DNA of 64,000 nucleotides, taken from Bacillota bacterium. GTDB lineage: Bacteria > Bacillota > Clostridia > Peptostreptococcales > Anaerovoracaceae. The stretch is taken from positions 186,001 to 250,000 of the forward strand of contig JAHZHL010000029.1 of NCBI GenBank assembly GCA_019420305.1, written 5' to 3'. Position numbers and translations under genes: made by a program. Positions 52,498 to 61,191 of this stretch are shown one piece after another (position 1 is the first letter of the stretch; every line of letters begins with the position of its first letter). The notes below the pieces were generated by a model that searched no databases, had not been told where the DNA came from, and saw only the letters and a program-made list of their open reading frames with translations.

Positions 52498-55089
52498 TTA
52501 TTTCACTTCAAACTTAAGCTCTGTACCGTCCGATGTCACCTGCACGCTGTCGCCGTCCTTGATATTGCCGCGGATGATTTCGCCCGCCAGCTGGGTTTCC
52601 ACATGTTTCTGCAGATACCTCTTGACCGGTCTCGCGCCGTATGCCGGCGTGTAGGCTTCTTTGGCAATAAAGGCTTTGGCGTCATCGCCAAGTGTAATAT
52701 GGATATTCCGATCCTCCAGTCTCCGTTCGATATCCCCCATGGACAGTTCGATGATTCTGCCGATCTGGTTTTCCGTCAGCGGCGAGAATACCACGATGTC
52801 GTCGATCCGGTTGAGGAATTCCGGACGGAAGTATTTCTTAGTCTCGTTTTCCACTTCCAGTTTTACCGATTCATCTACGGTTCCGTCCGCTTTGATGCCG
52901 TCGATCAGGTACTGGCTTCCGATATTAGAGGTCATAATGACGATGGTGTTTTTAAAGTCCACCGTTCGTCCCTGATTATCGGTCAGCCGTCCGTCATCGA
53001 GGAGCTGCAGAAGGATGTTGAATACGTCCGGATGGGCTTTTTCAATTTCATCAAACAGGATTACGCTGTACGGTTTACGCCTTACCGCTTCCGTCAGCTG
53101 TCCGCCTTCCTCATAGCCCACATATCCCGGAGGCGCTCCAACCAGTCTGGATACGGAGTGTTTCTCCATGTATTCGGACATATCAATCCGCACCATATTC
53201 CGTTCGGAATCGAACATGGCTTCCGACAGGGCTTTGGCAAGCTCCGTTTTGCCGACGCCGGTAGGTCCCAGGAAGATAAAGGAACCGATCGGCCGGTTTT
53301 CCGCTTTCAGCCCGGCTCTTGCCCGCAACACCGCTTCGGCGACCGCGTCAACGGCCTCATCCTGGCCGATTACACGCTTGTGCAGAATTTCCGGCAGACG
53401 CAGCAGTTTTTCCCGTTCGGATTCGACCAGCCTGCTTACCGGAATCCCGGTCCACCCGGCTACAACTTCGGCGATTTCCTCTTCACCGACCTCTTCCTTC
53501 AAGAGACGGTTTTCTTTGCCTTCGTCCGCCTGTTCTTTTTCAGCTTCCAGCTTTTTCTCCAGCTCCGGCAGGGTTCCATATTTAAGCTGCGCCAGCCTTT
53601 CCAGATCGTAGTTACGTTCCGCTTCCTCGATCTGCAGCTTGACCTCTTCGATCTGCTGCTTGGTGCCTTTCGCCTCCGTAATCGCTTTCTTTTCATTCTC
53701 CCATTGAGCCCGCATGGTCGCGCTCTCCGCTTTCAACTGGGACAGTTCTTTATCCAGATGCTCCATTCTGGCCTGAGACGCGGCATCGGTCTCCTTGCCG
53801 AGAGCCTGCTTTTCAATTTCCAGCTGCATGATCTTTCTGGAGATCTCATCCAGCTCCGCCGGCATACTGTCGATTTCCGTACGGATTTTAGAAGCCGCCT
53901 CGTCCATCAGGTCGATGGCCTTGTCCGGCAGGAACCGGTCGGTAATGTATCGATCCGACAGAGTCGCGCAGGCAATCAGGGCGTTGTCCGTAATCCGCAC
54001 ACCATGATGAATTTCAAACCGTTCTTTCAGGCCCCGCAGAATCGAGATGGTATCTTCCACAGACGGCTGATCCACCAGTACTTTCTGGAACCGGCGTTCC
54101 AGAGCCGCGTCTTTTTCAATGTACTTGCGGTATTCATCCAGGGTTGTCGCGCCGATACAGTGCAGTTCGCCTCTCGCCAGTTTCGGCTTCAGCAGGTTGC
54201 CCGCGTCCATAGCGCCTTCGGATTTTCCAGCGCCTACGATATTGTGAATTTCATCGATGAACAGGATGATCCTGCCCTCGGATTTTTCGATTTCATTTAA
54301 TACAGCTTTCAGACGTTCCTCAAACTCGCCGCGGAACTTGGCTCCCGCAATCAGGGCGCCCATATCCAGGGCGAAAATCGTCTTGTCTTTCAGACCTTCC
54401 GGTACGTCTCCGTTGAGAATCCGCTGAGCCAGCCCTTCTACAACCGCGGTCTTGCCGACCCCCGGTTCTCCGATGAGGACTGGGTTATTCTTGGTTCTTC
54501 TGGACAAAATCTGAATGGTATGGCGGATTTCACTGTCGCGGCCGATGACCGGATCCAGCTTGCCGTCTCTTGCCATTTCCACCAGATCCCGCCCGTATTT
54601 GTTCAGCGCGTCGTAGTTTTCTTCCGGGTTCTGGCTGGTTACCCGCTGGTTTCCCCTGACTTTTTCCAGCGCTTCCAGGAATTTATTTTTCGTAATTCCG
54701 TACTTCTTGAAAATCTTAGAAGACGGCGTCCCCTTTTCTTCCAGCAGCGCCAGATACATGTGTTCCACGCTGACGTATTCGTCTTTGAAGTCCGCCGCGA
54801 TTTTCTCCGCTTTCATCAGAAGCTGGGAAAGCCGCCGGGACGAATACATATTGTCCGCGCCGCCGGTTACTTTGGGAAGCTTTTCCATCTCCTGCTGCAG
54901 ATCGCCGATGACCGCGCCCACATTGATTTCCATAAATTTGAGCAGCTTGGGAATCAGCCCGTCCTGCTGCATGACGAGAGCAAGATGCAAGTGCTCGCCG
55001 TCCAGCTGCTGGTGTCCCTCTTCAATGGCGATATTCTGGCAATCCATGATTGCCCCCTGAGCGTTTTGTGTGTATTTATCTAAATTCAT
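52498..55089 (-). CDS. clpB: ATP-dependent chaperone ClpB
   Basis: An 863-residue Hsp100 disaggregase: N-domain (1-140), first AAA+ with [13 protein letters not shown] (about 205), a long coiled-coil M domain (about 405-525, Glu/Lys/Ala-rich) and second AAA+ with [15 protein letters not shown]. The M domain distinguishes it from ClpC/ClpA. It solubilises aggregated proteins with DnaK. GGAGGTG precedes ATG 55089. A CIRCE element (55189-55215) points to HrcA control. Single-gene unit. Confidence 0.97.
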   Translation of the reverse strand: MNLDKYTQNAQGAIMDCQNIAIEEGHQQLDGEHLHLALVMQQDGLIPKLLKFMEINVGAVIGDLQQEMEKLPKVTGGADNMYSSRRLSQLLMKAEKIAADFKDEYVSVEHMYLALLEEKGTPSSKIFKKYGITKNKFLEALEKVRGNQRVTSQNPEENYDALNKYGRDLVEMARDGKLDPVIGRDSEIRHTIQILSRRTKNNPVLIGEPGVGKTAVVEGLAQRILNGDVPEGLKDKTIFALDMGALIAGAKFRGEFEERLKAVLNEIEKSEGRIILFIDEIHNIVGAGKSEGAMDAGNLLKPKLARGELHCIGATTLDEYRKYIEKDAALERRFQKVLVDQPSVEDTISILRGLKERFEIHHGVRITDNALIACATLSDRYITDRFLPDKAIDLMDEAASKIRTEIDSMPAELDEISRKIMQLEIEKQALGKETDAASQARMEHLDKELSQLKAESATMRAQWENEKKAITEAKGTKQQIEEVKLQIEEAERNYDLERLAQLKYGTLPELEKKLEAEKEQADEGKENRLLKEEVGEEEIAEVVAGWTGIPVSRLVESEREKLLRLPEILHKRVIGQDEAVDAVAEAVLRARAGLKAENRPIGSFIFLGPTGVGKTELAKALSEAMFDSERNMVRIDMSEYMEKHSVSRLVGAPPGYVGYEEGGQLTEAVRRKPYSVILFDEIEKAHPDVFNILLQLLDDGRLTDNQGRTVDFKNTIVIMTSNIGSQYLIDGIKADGTVDESVKLEVENETKKYFRPEFLNRIDDIVVFSPLTENQIGRIIELSMGDIERRLEDRNIHITLGDDAKAFIAKEAYTPAYGARPVKRYLQKHVETQLAGEIIRGNIKDGDSVQVTSDGTELKFEVK

Positions 55090-55151
55090 TAATCTTCACC
55101 TCCACACCTGCTAATCTTAGTATTAACAAGGAAATATTTTCTTACATATTC

Positions 55152-55180
55152 ATTTTAACTCTGCTGTAGCAAAAAGTAAA
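55152..55180 (-). promoter_or_regulatory. Sigma-A promoter of clpB
   Basis: The minus strand reads TTTACT (55175-55180), 17 bp, TAAAAT (55152-55157), about 60 bp before ATG 55089. Confidence 0.65.
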
Positions 55181-55188
55181 GAACTTTT

Positions 55189-55215
55189 TTAGCACTCACT
55201 TAAAAAGAGTGCTAA
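55189..55215 (-). promoter_or_regulatory. CIRCE element (HrcA operator)
   Basis: TTAGCACTC-N9-GAGTGCTAA is a perfect match to the CIRCE consensus. It lies just upstream of the clpB -35 box, a less common position than overlap with the start, so a second promoter may lie nearby. Confidence 0.92.
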
Positions 55216-55309
55216 TAATTTCAGAAAGTTTTCATTTTCCGAGGATGTTTCGAGCTTCGCTGCTGTGAAGACGAAGAAAAATGTCCAAAATGAAATTTTT
55301 GAGGTATTT

Positions 55310-55476
55310 GGACACGTTTTGCCGGGACTGCATGTTTATGAATGTGTCCAGATCCATAAAAACAGAAGAAATGGACACGTTTTAGACGCGTTTCGCAGCT
55401 CGGTTTTTCTGGAGCAGCTAGAGCCATAGAAAAAAACGTGTCCAATTGGCTCAAAAAGCGAAAAAAGACACGTTTT
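55310..55476. repeat. Repeated GGACACGTTTT units, last pair forming a terminator
   Basis: GGACACGTTTT occurs at 55310-55320 and 55373-55383; the inverse AAAACGTGTCC is at 55433-55443 and GACACGTTTT at 55467-55476. The last two pair perfectly over 10 bp and on the minus strand are followed by TTTCTATGG, serving as a terminator for the DUF3842 operon. The rest of 55216-55430 holds no supported gene. Confidence 0.65.
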
Positions 55477-55547
55477 AAAAAAACAGATTTATATAATTAT
55501 ACAAAACAAGGAATATAAACTCCTTCTTGCCTTTTAGAATCGAATGC

Positions 55548-55979
55548 CTAATAGCAGCTTCCACTTTCCGCGATCACATTCTTAATCACGGAAACCGCAT
55601 TATCAATATGCCTTCCCAGCGGTGCTTCTTCCACGCTGACAACATGGATTCCGCACCGATTCACAGGAAGCAGCACCTTTTCAGCGGAGCTCGTTCCAAT
55701 GGCCGCCGCCATCGCCGGGGTCAGTTCTCCCATCATCGCGTTGGCGTTGAGAATTCCAATCACACCGGTCACAATGTCCACCTGCTTCATGTTATGCACA
55801 ATCGCGTTTTCTCCGGTAGCACCATCGTCCGCGCCGCCTTTCAGCATCTGTCCGGTTGCCACCGCGTTGGTTCCCAAGGCGATAATCCGCACTTTCCCCT
55901 TGGGGAATTCTGTTCGCAGCCGCTCTACGATGGATTTTCCAATACCTCCCCCTTGTCCGTCTACTACTGCAATGATCAT
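55548..55979 (-). CDS. DUF3842 family protein
   Basis: A 143-residue protein recognised as the DUF3842 family, found widely in Clostridia and of unknown function. It opens with a Rossmann-like motif (IIAVVDGQGGGIGKSIVERL), then IIALGTNAVATGQMLKGGADDGATGENAI, suggesting nucleotide or cofactor binding. It contains late conserved Cys (NRCGIHVV; GSC). It is the last gene of the FmdE-PH-PH-DUF3842 run, 26 bp after the PH protein, so all four may be co-transcribed. Confidence 0.85.
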   Translation of the reverse strand: MIIAVVDGQGGGIGKSIVERLRTEFPKGKVRIIALGTNAVATGQMLKGGADDGATGENAIVHNMKQVDIVTGVIGILNANAMMGELTPAMAAAIGTSSAEKVLLPVNRCGIHVVSVEEAPLGRHIDNAVSVIKNVIAESGSCY

Positions 55980-56005
55980 GATTTTCTCCTCTCAACATTT
56001 AAACT

Positions 56006-57475
56006 TTAATAAACCAGCTTTTCCCTGGCGTTTTCAAATACTTCCAGTCCCAGATTTCGCACTTTATGATTCGCAACTTCCTTTGGGGCCAGAATACCAA
56101 CACCGATATCGGTGAGTCTCCTTTTTCTCCGCTTTCTCAGTGACGCCGTTTCTTCGATCGTTTCCACCTTGTCCGTCTTTAGCAGGACCATCTTTTTCGT
56201 ATAGCCACCTCCAATAAGAAGAAAGCTTTTTTCCCCGGCAGCAAGGGCGGTATTTTTAAATTCAAGGACTACTGAGCCCGCTGCTGCCAGTAAAACCAAA
56301 GTTCCCAGCCCTTTCAGACCTGCTGTCACTGCCGGATATGGCACCGGAACAAGCCACATGGCAAAAAAGAATACTGCGGCAAAGAAAAACCTCGGGCACA
56401 GAAAAAACCATAGAAAAGCTCTGGGCCGCGCCTTCACCGGCTCCTGCGTGTCCTGAAATTCCGGCAGAAAGCGCTCTAGAAAATCCGAAAGTTTTTCCCG
56501 CCTGAGAATCGGATAAAGGAGCGCGATTTCCTTCTCGTCATTTTCATCCGATCCTCCGTATCCCGCCGCGAATACTTCCACAGTTCCCCGCCGGAGCAGC
56601 CTCATAACAAAAGGCTGGTTATAGGAAATACCGCTGATTTTTTCTTTCATTAATGTATAGGTTCTGCGGGTAAGCAGTCCGTATTCAATAAAGAGAGATT
56701 CTTCTCTGTCCGTAACCCGAAATCCGTAATATTTCACCATAGTCAGGAGAACACTGACTATGACACTGATCAGGTACAGCGCCGTGAGCAGAATGAAAAC
56801 CAGCAGCGGTACAGACAATTTCATCAGACTTGCCTGCAGCACCTGGTCTCCGTCAATATGCGCCCTGGTAAAAATCTTGTCTAAAATGCCGACAGCCGCG
56901 CTCCCATAAGCGATCATCTGAACCGCGATCAAAATCTGGGAGCGTGAGAGACCCATCAGAACCAGTTCTCCTGGGGAAGCCATAACCGTATTGCCGCTGA
57001 TTTCCTCAGAGATGCGCTCCTCTCTAAGATCCTGTTGTCGCGCCAACAGCAACTTTTTTACAAAAATCGCGTCCTTTCCGTTCAGTACCATTTTCACCTG
57101 GCCGGAATCTCCGCTGCCGATGCTACTGTTTGTATCCACATGAACGGCGTAAACACCTGCCATTTGAAAAATCAGAGACTGGGTGAAATCAACAGTTGTA
57201 ATGTTGGCCAGAGGAAGTTCCCGTCTTTTCTTCTGAAACAGTCCGGACTCTATAATCAATCGTTCCCCGTCAATGCTGTATCTGGTAGTCAAATACTGGA
57301 TCAGGCGCAAAACCGGCGCGATCAGAACCAATACCACAAGATTTCCATTTTCCAGCAAAAGCTGAAAATCCCCCAAAAACAGACATAGGACAAGCGCCGC
57401 GAGCAGCAGACCGAAATCACGGAAAAACCGTTCAAAAATCGCCATCACATGTCCGCGTCTTGGACCAAACTTCAT
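56006..57475 (-). CDS. Membrane protein with bacterial PH (bPH2) domains, YdbT-like
   Basis: A 489-residue integral membrane protein. Hydrophobic pairs at about 20-55, 180-250 and 365-420 separate three bPH2-type modules: TTRYSIDGERLIIESGLFQKKRRELPLANITTVDF; YGFRVTDREESLFIEYGLLTRRTYTLMKEKI; and a third near the C-terminus (GGYTKKMVLLKTDKVETIEETASLRKRRKRRLTD). It overlaps the upstream PH gene by 4 bp (ATGA), as in Bacillus ydbS-ydbT. That pair is linked to resistance against certain antimicrobial peptides; the molecular role is unclear. Confidence 0.85.
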   Translation of the reverse strand: MKFGPRRGHVMAIFERFFRDFGLLLAALVLCLFLGDFQLLLENGNLVVLVLIAPVLRLIQYLTTRYSIDGERLIIESGLFQKKRRELPLANITTVDFTQSLIFQMAGVYAVHVDTNSSIGSGDSGQVKMVLNGKDAIFVKKLLLARQQDLREERISEEISGNTVMASPGELVLMGLSRSQILIAVQMIAYGSAAVGILDKIFTRAHIDGDQVLQASLMKLSVPLLVFILLTALYLISVIVSVLLTMVKYYGFRVTDREESLFIEYGLLTRRTYTLMKEKISGISYNQPFVMRLLRRGTVEVFAAGYGGSDENDEKEIALLYPILRREKLSDFLERFLPEFQDTQEPVKARPRAFLWFFLCPRFFFAAVFFFAMWLVPVPYPAVTAGLKGLGTLVLLAAAGSVVLEFKNTALAAGEKSFLLIGGGYTKKMVLLKTDKVETIEETASLRKRRKRRLTDIGVGILAPKEVANHKVRNLGLEVFENAREKLVY

Positions 57476-57969
57476 CGCGGCTCCTCCATTTCTCTCCTGC
57501 TGAGCCGTGTATACAGCTTTGCCTTCAGATTTTCCGAAATTTCATCTGCAGTTTTCTTGGAAAGACATTCAATCTCAAAGCTTCCGCTTGCCAGAGACAG
57601 CTCCACATCATAAAGCCCCAGCTTCCGGTTTACCGGTCCCTGACTCACTGTGATATGCTGGATGCGGATAATCGGGATAATGGTGTTCGTAATAAAAAAC
57701 AGTCCATGTCGAATATCCACTTTATCTTCCGTGATGTAATATCCCCACTGGCGGTACTCGATCTGTGGGTATAGAAAAAGCCCGACGAGCTTGTACACGG
57801 TTAACATTCCCAAAATGAAATACGCGATCCAGCGGTAGGGCTCCGCTTCACGCCAGAAGGAAAGACCTACCGCGATTCCCGCAAAAATCAGCAGCATTAC
57901 TGCCAGAGAGATCAGTCTTCCGATCCGCCAGCTTGTAATCGCCTTTTTATCCAGTTTTTTATATTCCAT
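57472..57969 (-). CDS. PH-domain membrane protein, YdbS-like
   Basis: A 165-residue protein with two N-terminal transmembrane helices (about 18-65: ISLAVMLLIFAGIAVGLSFW; WIAYFILGMLTVYKLVGLFLYP) and one bPH2 domain (about 70-155: YRQWGYYITEDKVDIRHGLF, then IIPIIRIQHITVSQGPVNRKLGL). It is the usual small partner of the large PH protein downstream. ATG 57969 lies 6 bp after the FmdE gene stop. Confidence 0.87.
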   Translation of the reverse strand: MEYKKLDKKAITSWRIGRLISLAVMLLIFAGIAVGLSFWREAEPYRWIAYFILGMLTVYKLVGLFLYPQIEYRQWGYYITEDKVDIRHGLFFITNTIIPIIRIQHITVSQGPVNRKLGLYDVELSLASGSFEIECLSKKTADEISENLKAKLYTRLSRREMEEPR

Positions 57970-57975
57970 TCCTGC

Positions 57976-58503
57976 CTACCATCCCCTGCTGTAATCGTGG
58001 AAACATTCCAGGCAGACCTTTTTTCCCTCCTGAATCCGGATTTTCGTCTCCGGCGCGCCTTCCCCGCAGACCTCGCAGATGATGGTTTCCAGGCTGCGCG
58101 CCCTTTCCGGAAGCTCGTACCGGGTTTCTGTCACATCGAAGATCTCCTCCAGGGGTCCATTGAGAACAAATTCAATATAGTCTTTTCCTTTTCTGCCTCC
58201 CGGCTTTTTCGGCTTGGCGATCAGGCGGAAACTCTCGCCTGTCGTCCGGTTGTAAAAGTTAAACGCCATCTTTCCCGTTCCATAATAAATCAGATTCCCT
58301 TTCCCCAGAGTGCAGCCCAAAATCGCCTGCACCGCGTCCACCCCGCAGGCGTCGTTTTCCGTTACACAGACCAGATCCTCATCCTCGGAAAAGGTGATTC
58401 CCAGACGGTCGATGGCTTCCATACACGCCCGGACTCCCAGGGCAATTCCTCCGCATTCGTGGCCGTGAAAGGAAACCGCTTTTTTCCATAATGTATCGCT
58501 CAT
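57976..58503 (-). CDS. FmdE family protein with C-terminal zinc ribbon
   Basis: A 175-residue protein related to formylmethanofuran dehydrogenase subunit E. The conserved FHGHECGGIALGVRA (about 13-27) and NDACGVDAVQAILGCTLGKGNL form the core. A C-terminal CEVCGEGAPETKIRIQEGKKVCLECF binds zinc (two C-x2-C pairs). Outside methanogens, FmdE proteins occur near molybdenum/tungsten enzymes or alone, with unknown role. It is the first gene of the four-gene run and has its own promoter at 58575-58603. Confidence 0.83.
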   Translation of the reverse strand: MSDTLWKKAVSFHGHECGGIALGVRACMEAIDRLGITFSEDEDLVCVTENDACGVDAVQAILGCTLGKGNLIYYGTGKMAFNFYNRTTGESFRLIAKPKKPGGRKGKDYIEFVLNGPLEEIFDVTETRYELPERARSLETIICEVCGEGAPETKIRIQEGKKVCLECFHDYSRGW

Positions 58504-58574
58504 GTTTCTCCCTCTTTTCTCGCCGCGTCCGGCTCCCGTTCTGACAGGCGCCGCCGCAGATCCGATATAAACTT

Positions 58575-58603
58575 ATTATACTTTCTTTCTCCCTGTTTGT
58601 CAT
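58575..58603 (-). promoter_or_regulatory. Sigma-A promoter of FmdE operon
   Basis: The minus strand reads ATGACA (58598-58603), 17 bp, TATAAT (58575-58580), about 75 bp before ATG 58503. Confidence 0.7.
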
Positions 58604-58929
58604 TGGTTTTCCGTTTTTATCAAAATGTGCGCAAGTTTCCGCATTAAGTCAGATTGTACACAGTCCATGGACGAGCGATTGGGTACTTCCACGGAAATCG
58701 TTGTCTTATTTTGTCAAATAGCGTCGAAACACAAATATTTAATCATAAAACCGAATAAGTATTTGTCTGACAGCTTCCGGACTCTGCTCCCGGGCGCCTT
58801 CAATGTGTACAAACTGTACACGCCAAAATACCTGTACACAATTTTACTGACTTTCTCAAAGAAGCATTCGCTTCCCACGGAAATTTTATGCAGACGGAAA
58901 AGAAAACACCTTTATTTGTAAATTTTTGG
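58604..58929. other. Intergenic region with repeated TGTACA
   Basis: No supported gene. TGTACA occurs at 58655, 58806, 58815 and 58833; the last three have start spacings of 9 and 18 bp. They may be operator half-sites for the divergent genes, but no regulator is known. Confidence 0.45.
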
Positions 58930-58957
58930 TTGTATTTTTTTGTAAATATTGTATAAT
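58930..58957 (+). promoter_or_regulatory. Sigma-A promoter of putative nuclease gene
   Basis: TTGTAT (58930-58935), 16 bp, TATAAT (58952-58957), about 30 bp before ATG 58989. Confidence 0.65.
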
Positions 58958-58988
58958 AAATGAAAATTATAAAAAGGAGGTTCCTCAA

Positions 58989-59780
58989 ATGCACAATGCG
59001 AATGAATTTTTACACGAATTGTTAAGACGCTATCACCAGATGGAAAAAGAGCAGAGAAAAGAACTGGAAACGCTCCCTGAAGGACAGTTAACGATTCGCA
59101 GCAGTCAGGGCCGCGTGAACTATGTACAGCTGATTCCCGCCTCCCCCGGGGAAAAGCGCATTCGCCGGGGCATTACCAACAATCCGCCGCTGCTCCGATC
59201 CCTGGCAAGGAAAAAATATCTGCAGCGTTCCCTTGCGATTCTGGAAACGAATATCCCCGCTTTAGAAGCGCTTTTACATGTACATCAGGAACCGACTCCG
59301 GACGCCATCCTCCGCCAGCTTCCCCATTCCCTGCAGGCCCTTCCCCCGGAATTTTTTCTTCCGGAACAGCGCCAAAAAAATCAGTGGGCGACAGCGGAGT
59401 ACGAAAAGGATCCGAGCCGACCGGAGCAAAAGTCACATGTTACTTCCCGCGGACTGCGCGTCCGCTCAAAATCGGAGGCCATTATCGCGGAGCATCTGGA
59501 TGCCCATGGCATTCCCTACCGTTATGAACAGGTTCTCTATATCGAAAACCGCCGTTTCAGCCCGGACTTTACAATCTGGAGACCCGATGGGCTGATTTTC
59601 TGGGAGCATTGCGGCCTTGTAAACGATTCCTCCTACATGAAACATCATAAATGGAAGCTTTCCATGTACGAACGCGCGGGTATTGTTCCCTGGAAAAACC
59701 TGATTGTTACATATGATGATGATTTCGGGAATCTGAATATCGCGAGGATTGAATCGGAAATCACAACCCGCCTTTTATAA
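58989..59780 (+). CDS. Putative PD-(D/E)XK nuclease-like protein
   Basis: A 263-residue protein. The first 135 residues are helical and basic (NEFLHELLRRYHQMEKEQRKE). The C-terminal part shows a restriction-endonuclease-like pattern: SKSEAIIAEHLDAHGIPYRYEQ (Glu), RRFSPDFTIW (P-D), and IFWEHCGL (E-x-H), typical of small PD-(D/E)XK proteins. ATG 58989 follows AGGAGG; a longer in-frame start lacks a site. No partner methylase is next to it. Function unknown; nuclease activity is inferred from the motifs only. Confidence 0.7.
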   Translation: MHNANEFLHELLRRYHQMEKEQRKELETLPEGQLTIRSSQGRVNYVQLIPASPGEKRIRRGITNNPPLLRSLARKKYLQRSLAILETNIPALEALLHVHQEPTPDAILRQLPHSLQALPPEFFLPEQRQKNQWATAEYEKDPSRPEQKSHVTSRGLRVRSKSEAIIAEHLDAHGIPYRYEQVLYIENRRFSPDFTIWRPDGLIFWEHCGLVNDSSYMKHHKWKLSMYERAGIVPWKNLIVTYDDDFGNLNIARIESEITTRLL

Positions 59781-59835
59781 TGGTATTCCTCCGGCATTTT
59801 CTATGATAAACTATCCATAAAAGGAGGTCTTTTCC

Positions 59836-61191
59836 ATGGAACAATCAATTTTTAACAAAACAGAAGGCGACATTAACCTTACAGAAGAACGCGCCAGATG
59901 GCAGGAAACCTTTCTGAGTCCCCGCGCAAAGGAACTGCTGGAAGAGGACAGCCGTTATTTTCTTCATCAGGCCCTTTCCACGCCATGCCTGGACCCGATT
60001 GCGGGAGCGGAAGGAATTTATCTGATCGATGAGGACGGCAGAAAGATTATGGATTTTCACGGCAACAGCGTACATCAGCTGGGGTACCATCACCCCGCCC
60101 TTGTCCGCGCCCTGCAGGATCAGCTTTCCCGGCTTTCCTTTTCGCCCCGCCGTTACTCCAACCGTACTGCCACGGCTCTGGCGAAAAAGCTGTGCGGCCT
60201 GATGCCCGGGGGAACAGGCTGGAAGGTTCTCTTCACCCCCAGCGGCGCGGCATCCAACAGCATTGCGCTGAAGTTGGCCAGAAGAGTCACCGGAAAGTAT
60301 AAAACCATATCTCTCTGGGATTCGTTCCACGGAGCGAACCTGGACACCATTTCCATCGGAGGGGAAGCCCACTTCCGCAGCGGAATCGGCCCGCTTCTTC
60401 CCGGCTGCTGCCATGTATTTCCCTACAATTCCTATCGCTGCATATTCGGCGACTGTGCGGGCTGCGGGCTGAAATGCGTGGATTATCTGGAATATGTCTG
60501 CCGCTGTGAAGGCGATATCGGAGCGATCATTATGGAGCCGATCCGCTGTACGGATGTACAGATTCCTCCCCGAGAGTATTACCGGAGAATTCGCAGGATC
60601 TGCGATGATTACGGAATCCTGCTGATCTTCGATGAGATCCCGACGGCTTTCGGCCGGACCGGAACCATGTTCGCCTTTGAAAACTATGATATTGAGCCGG
60701 ATATCCTCGTTACCGGCAAAGGGCTGGGCGGCAGCCTTTATCCGATTTCCGCGATAATCGCCAAAGAAAGCCTTGATGTGTGCCAGGATATCTCCCTCGG
60801 GCACTATACCCATGAAAAAAGCCCTCTGGGCTGCGCCGTCGGCTTGGCGCTCCTTGAATATATCGAGCAGGAGCATCTCCTGGAGCATGTAGCGGATCTG
60901 AACGCGCTCATGGAAAGGCGCGCGGAAAAAATGAAAGCCTCCCTTCCCGCGGTGGGAGATGTGCGCCTGATCGGAGCGCTACTGGGAATTGAGCTGGTTC
61001 GGGATCGCGAAACCAGAGAAAAGGCTGTCGATGAGGCGGAAAAGATCCTCTACCGCTGTCTGGAACAGGGACTGAGCTTTAAAATCTCTCAGGGCAACGT
61101 GCTGACCCTGGCTCCGCCTCTGATTATTTCAGAAGTAGAGCTTTTTCACGCCCTGGATATTGTGGAAGAAGCAATCAGGAGTCTGACCTGA
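59836..61191 (+). CDS. Class III PLP enzyme, PbfA-like ((R)-1-hydroxy-2-aminoethylphosphonate ammonia-lyase)
   Basis: A 451-residue PLP enzyme. The N-terminal EGDINLTEERARWQETF and HFLHQALSTPCLDPIAG-like stretch, FHGNSVHQLGYHHP, DSFHGANLDTISIGGEA and the PLP lysine in LVTGKGLGG fit the PbfA group of phosphonate ammonia-lyases rather than ordinary aminotransferases. PbfA removes ammonia from hydroxylated aminoethylphosphonate to give phosphonoacetaldehyde. No phosphonate genes (phnW, phnX, phnY) are in the window, so it is an orphan here. AAAAGGAGGT precedes ATG 59836. Its 3' end overlaps bioA by 17 bp, convergent. A different beta-hydroxy amine substrate is possible. Confidence 0.75.
   Translation: MEQSIFNKTEGDINLTEERARWQETFLSPRAKELLEEDSRYFLHQALSTPCLDPIAGAEGIYLIDEDGRKIMDFHGNSVHQLGYHHPALVRALQDQLSRLSFSPRRYSNRTATALAKKLCGLMPGGTGWKVLFTPSGAASNSIALKLARRVTGKYKTISLWDSFHGANLDTISIGGEAHFRSGIGPLLPGCCHVFPYNSYRCIFGDCAGCGLKCVDYLEYVCRCEGDIGAIIMEPIRCTDVQIPPREYYRRIRRICDDYGILLIFDEIPTAFGRTGTMFAFENYDIEPDILVTGKGLGGSLYPISAIIAKESLDVCQDISLGHYTHEKSPLGCAVGLALLEYIEQEHLLEHVADLNALMERRAEKMKASLPAVGDVRLIGALLGIELVRDRETREKAVDEAEKILYRCLEQGLSFKISQGNVLTLAPPLIISEVELFHALDIVEEAIRSLT

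Noticed and set aside
52399..54300. Long plus-strand frame (633 codons) opposite clpB
   Set aside because: It is the antisense shadow of the GC-rich clpB gene; no ribosome site or recognisable product.
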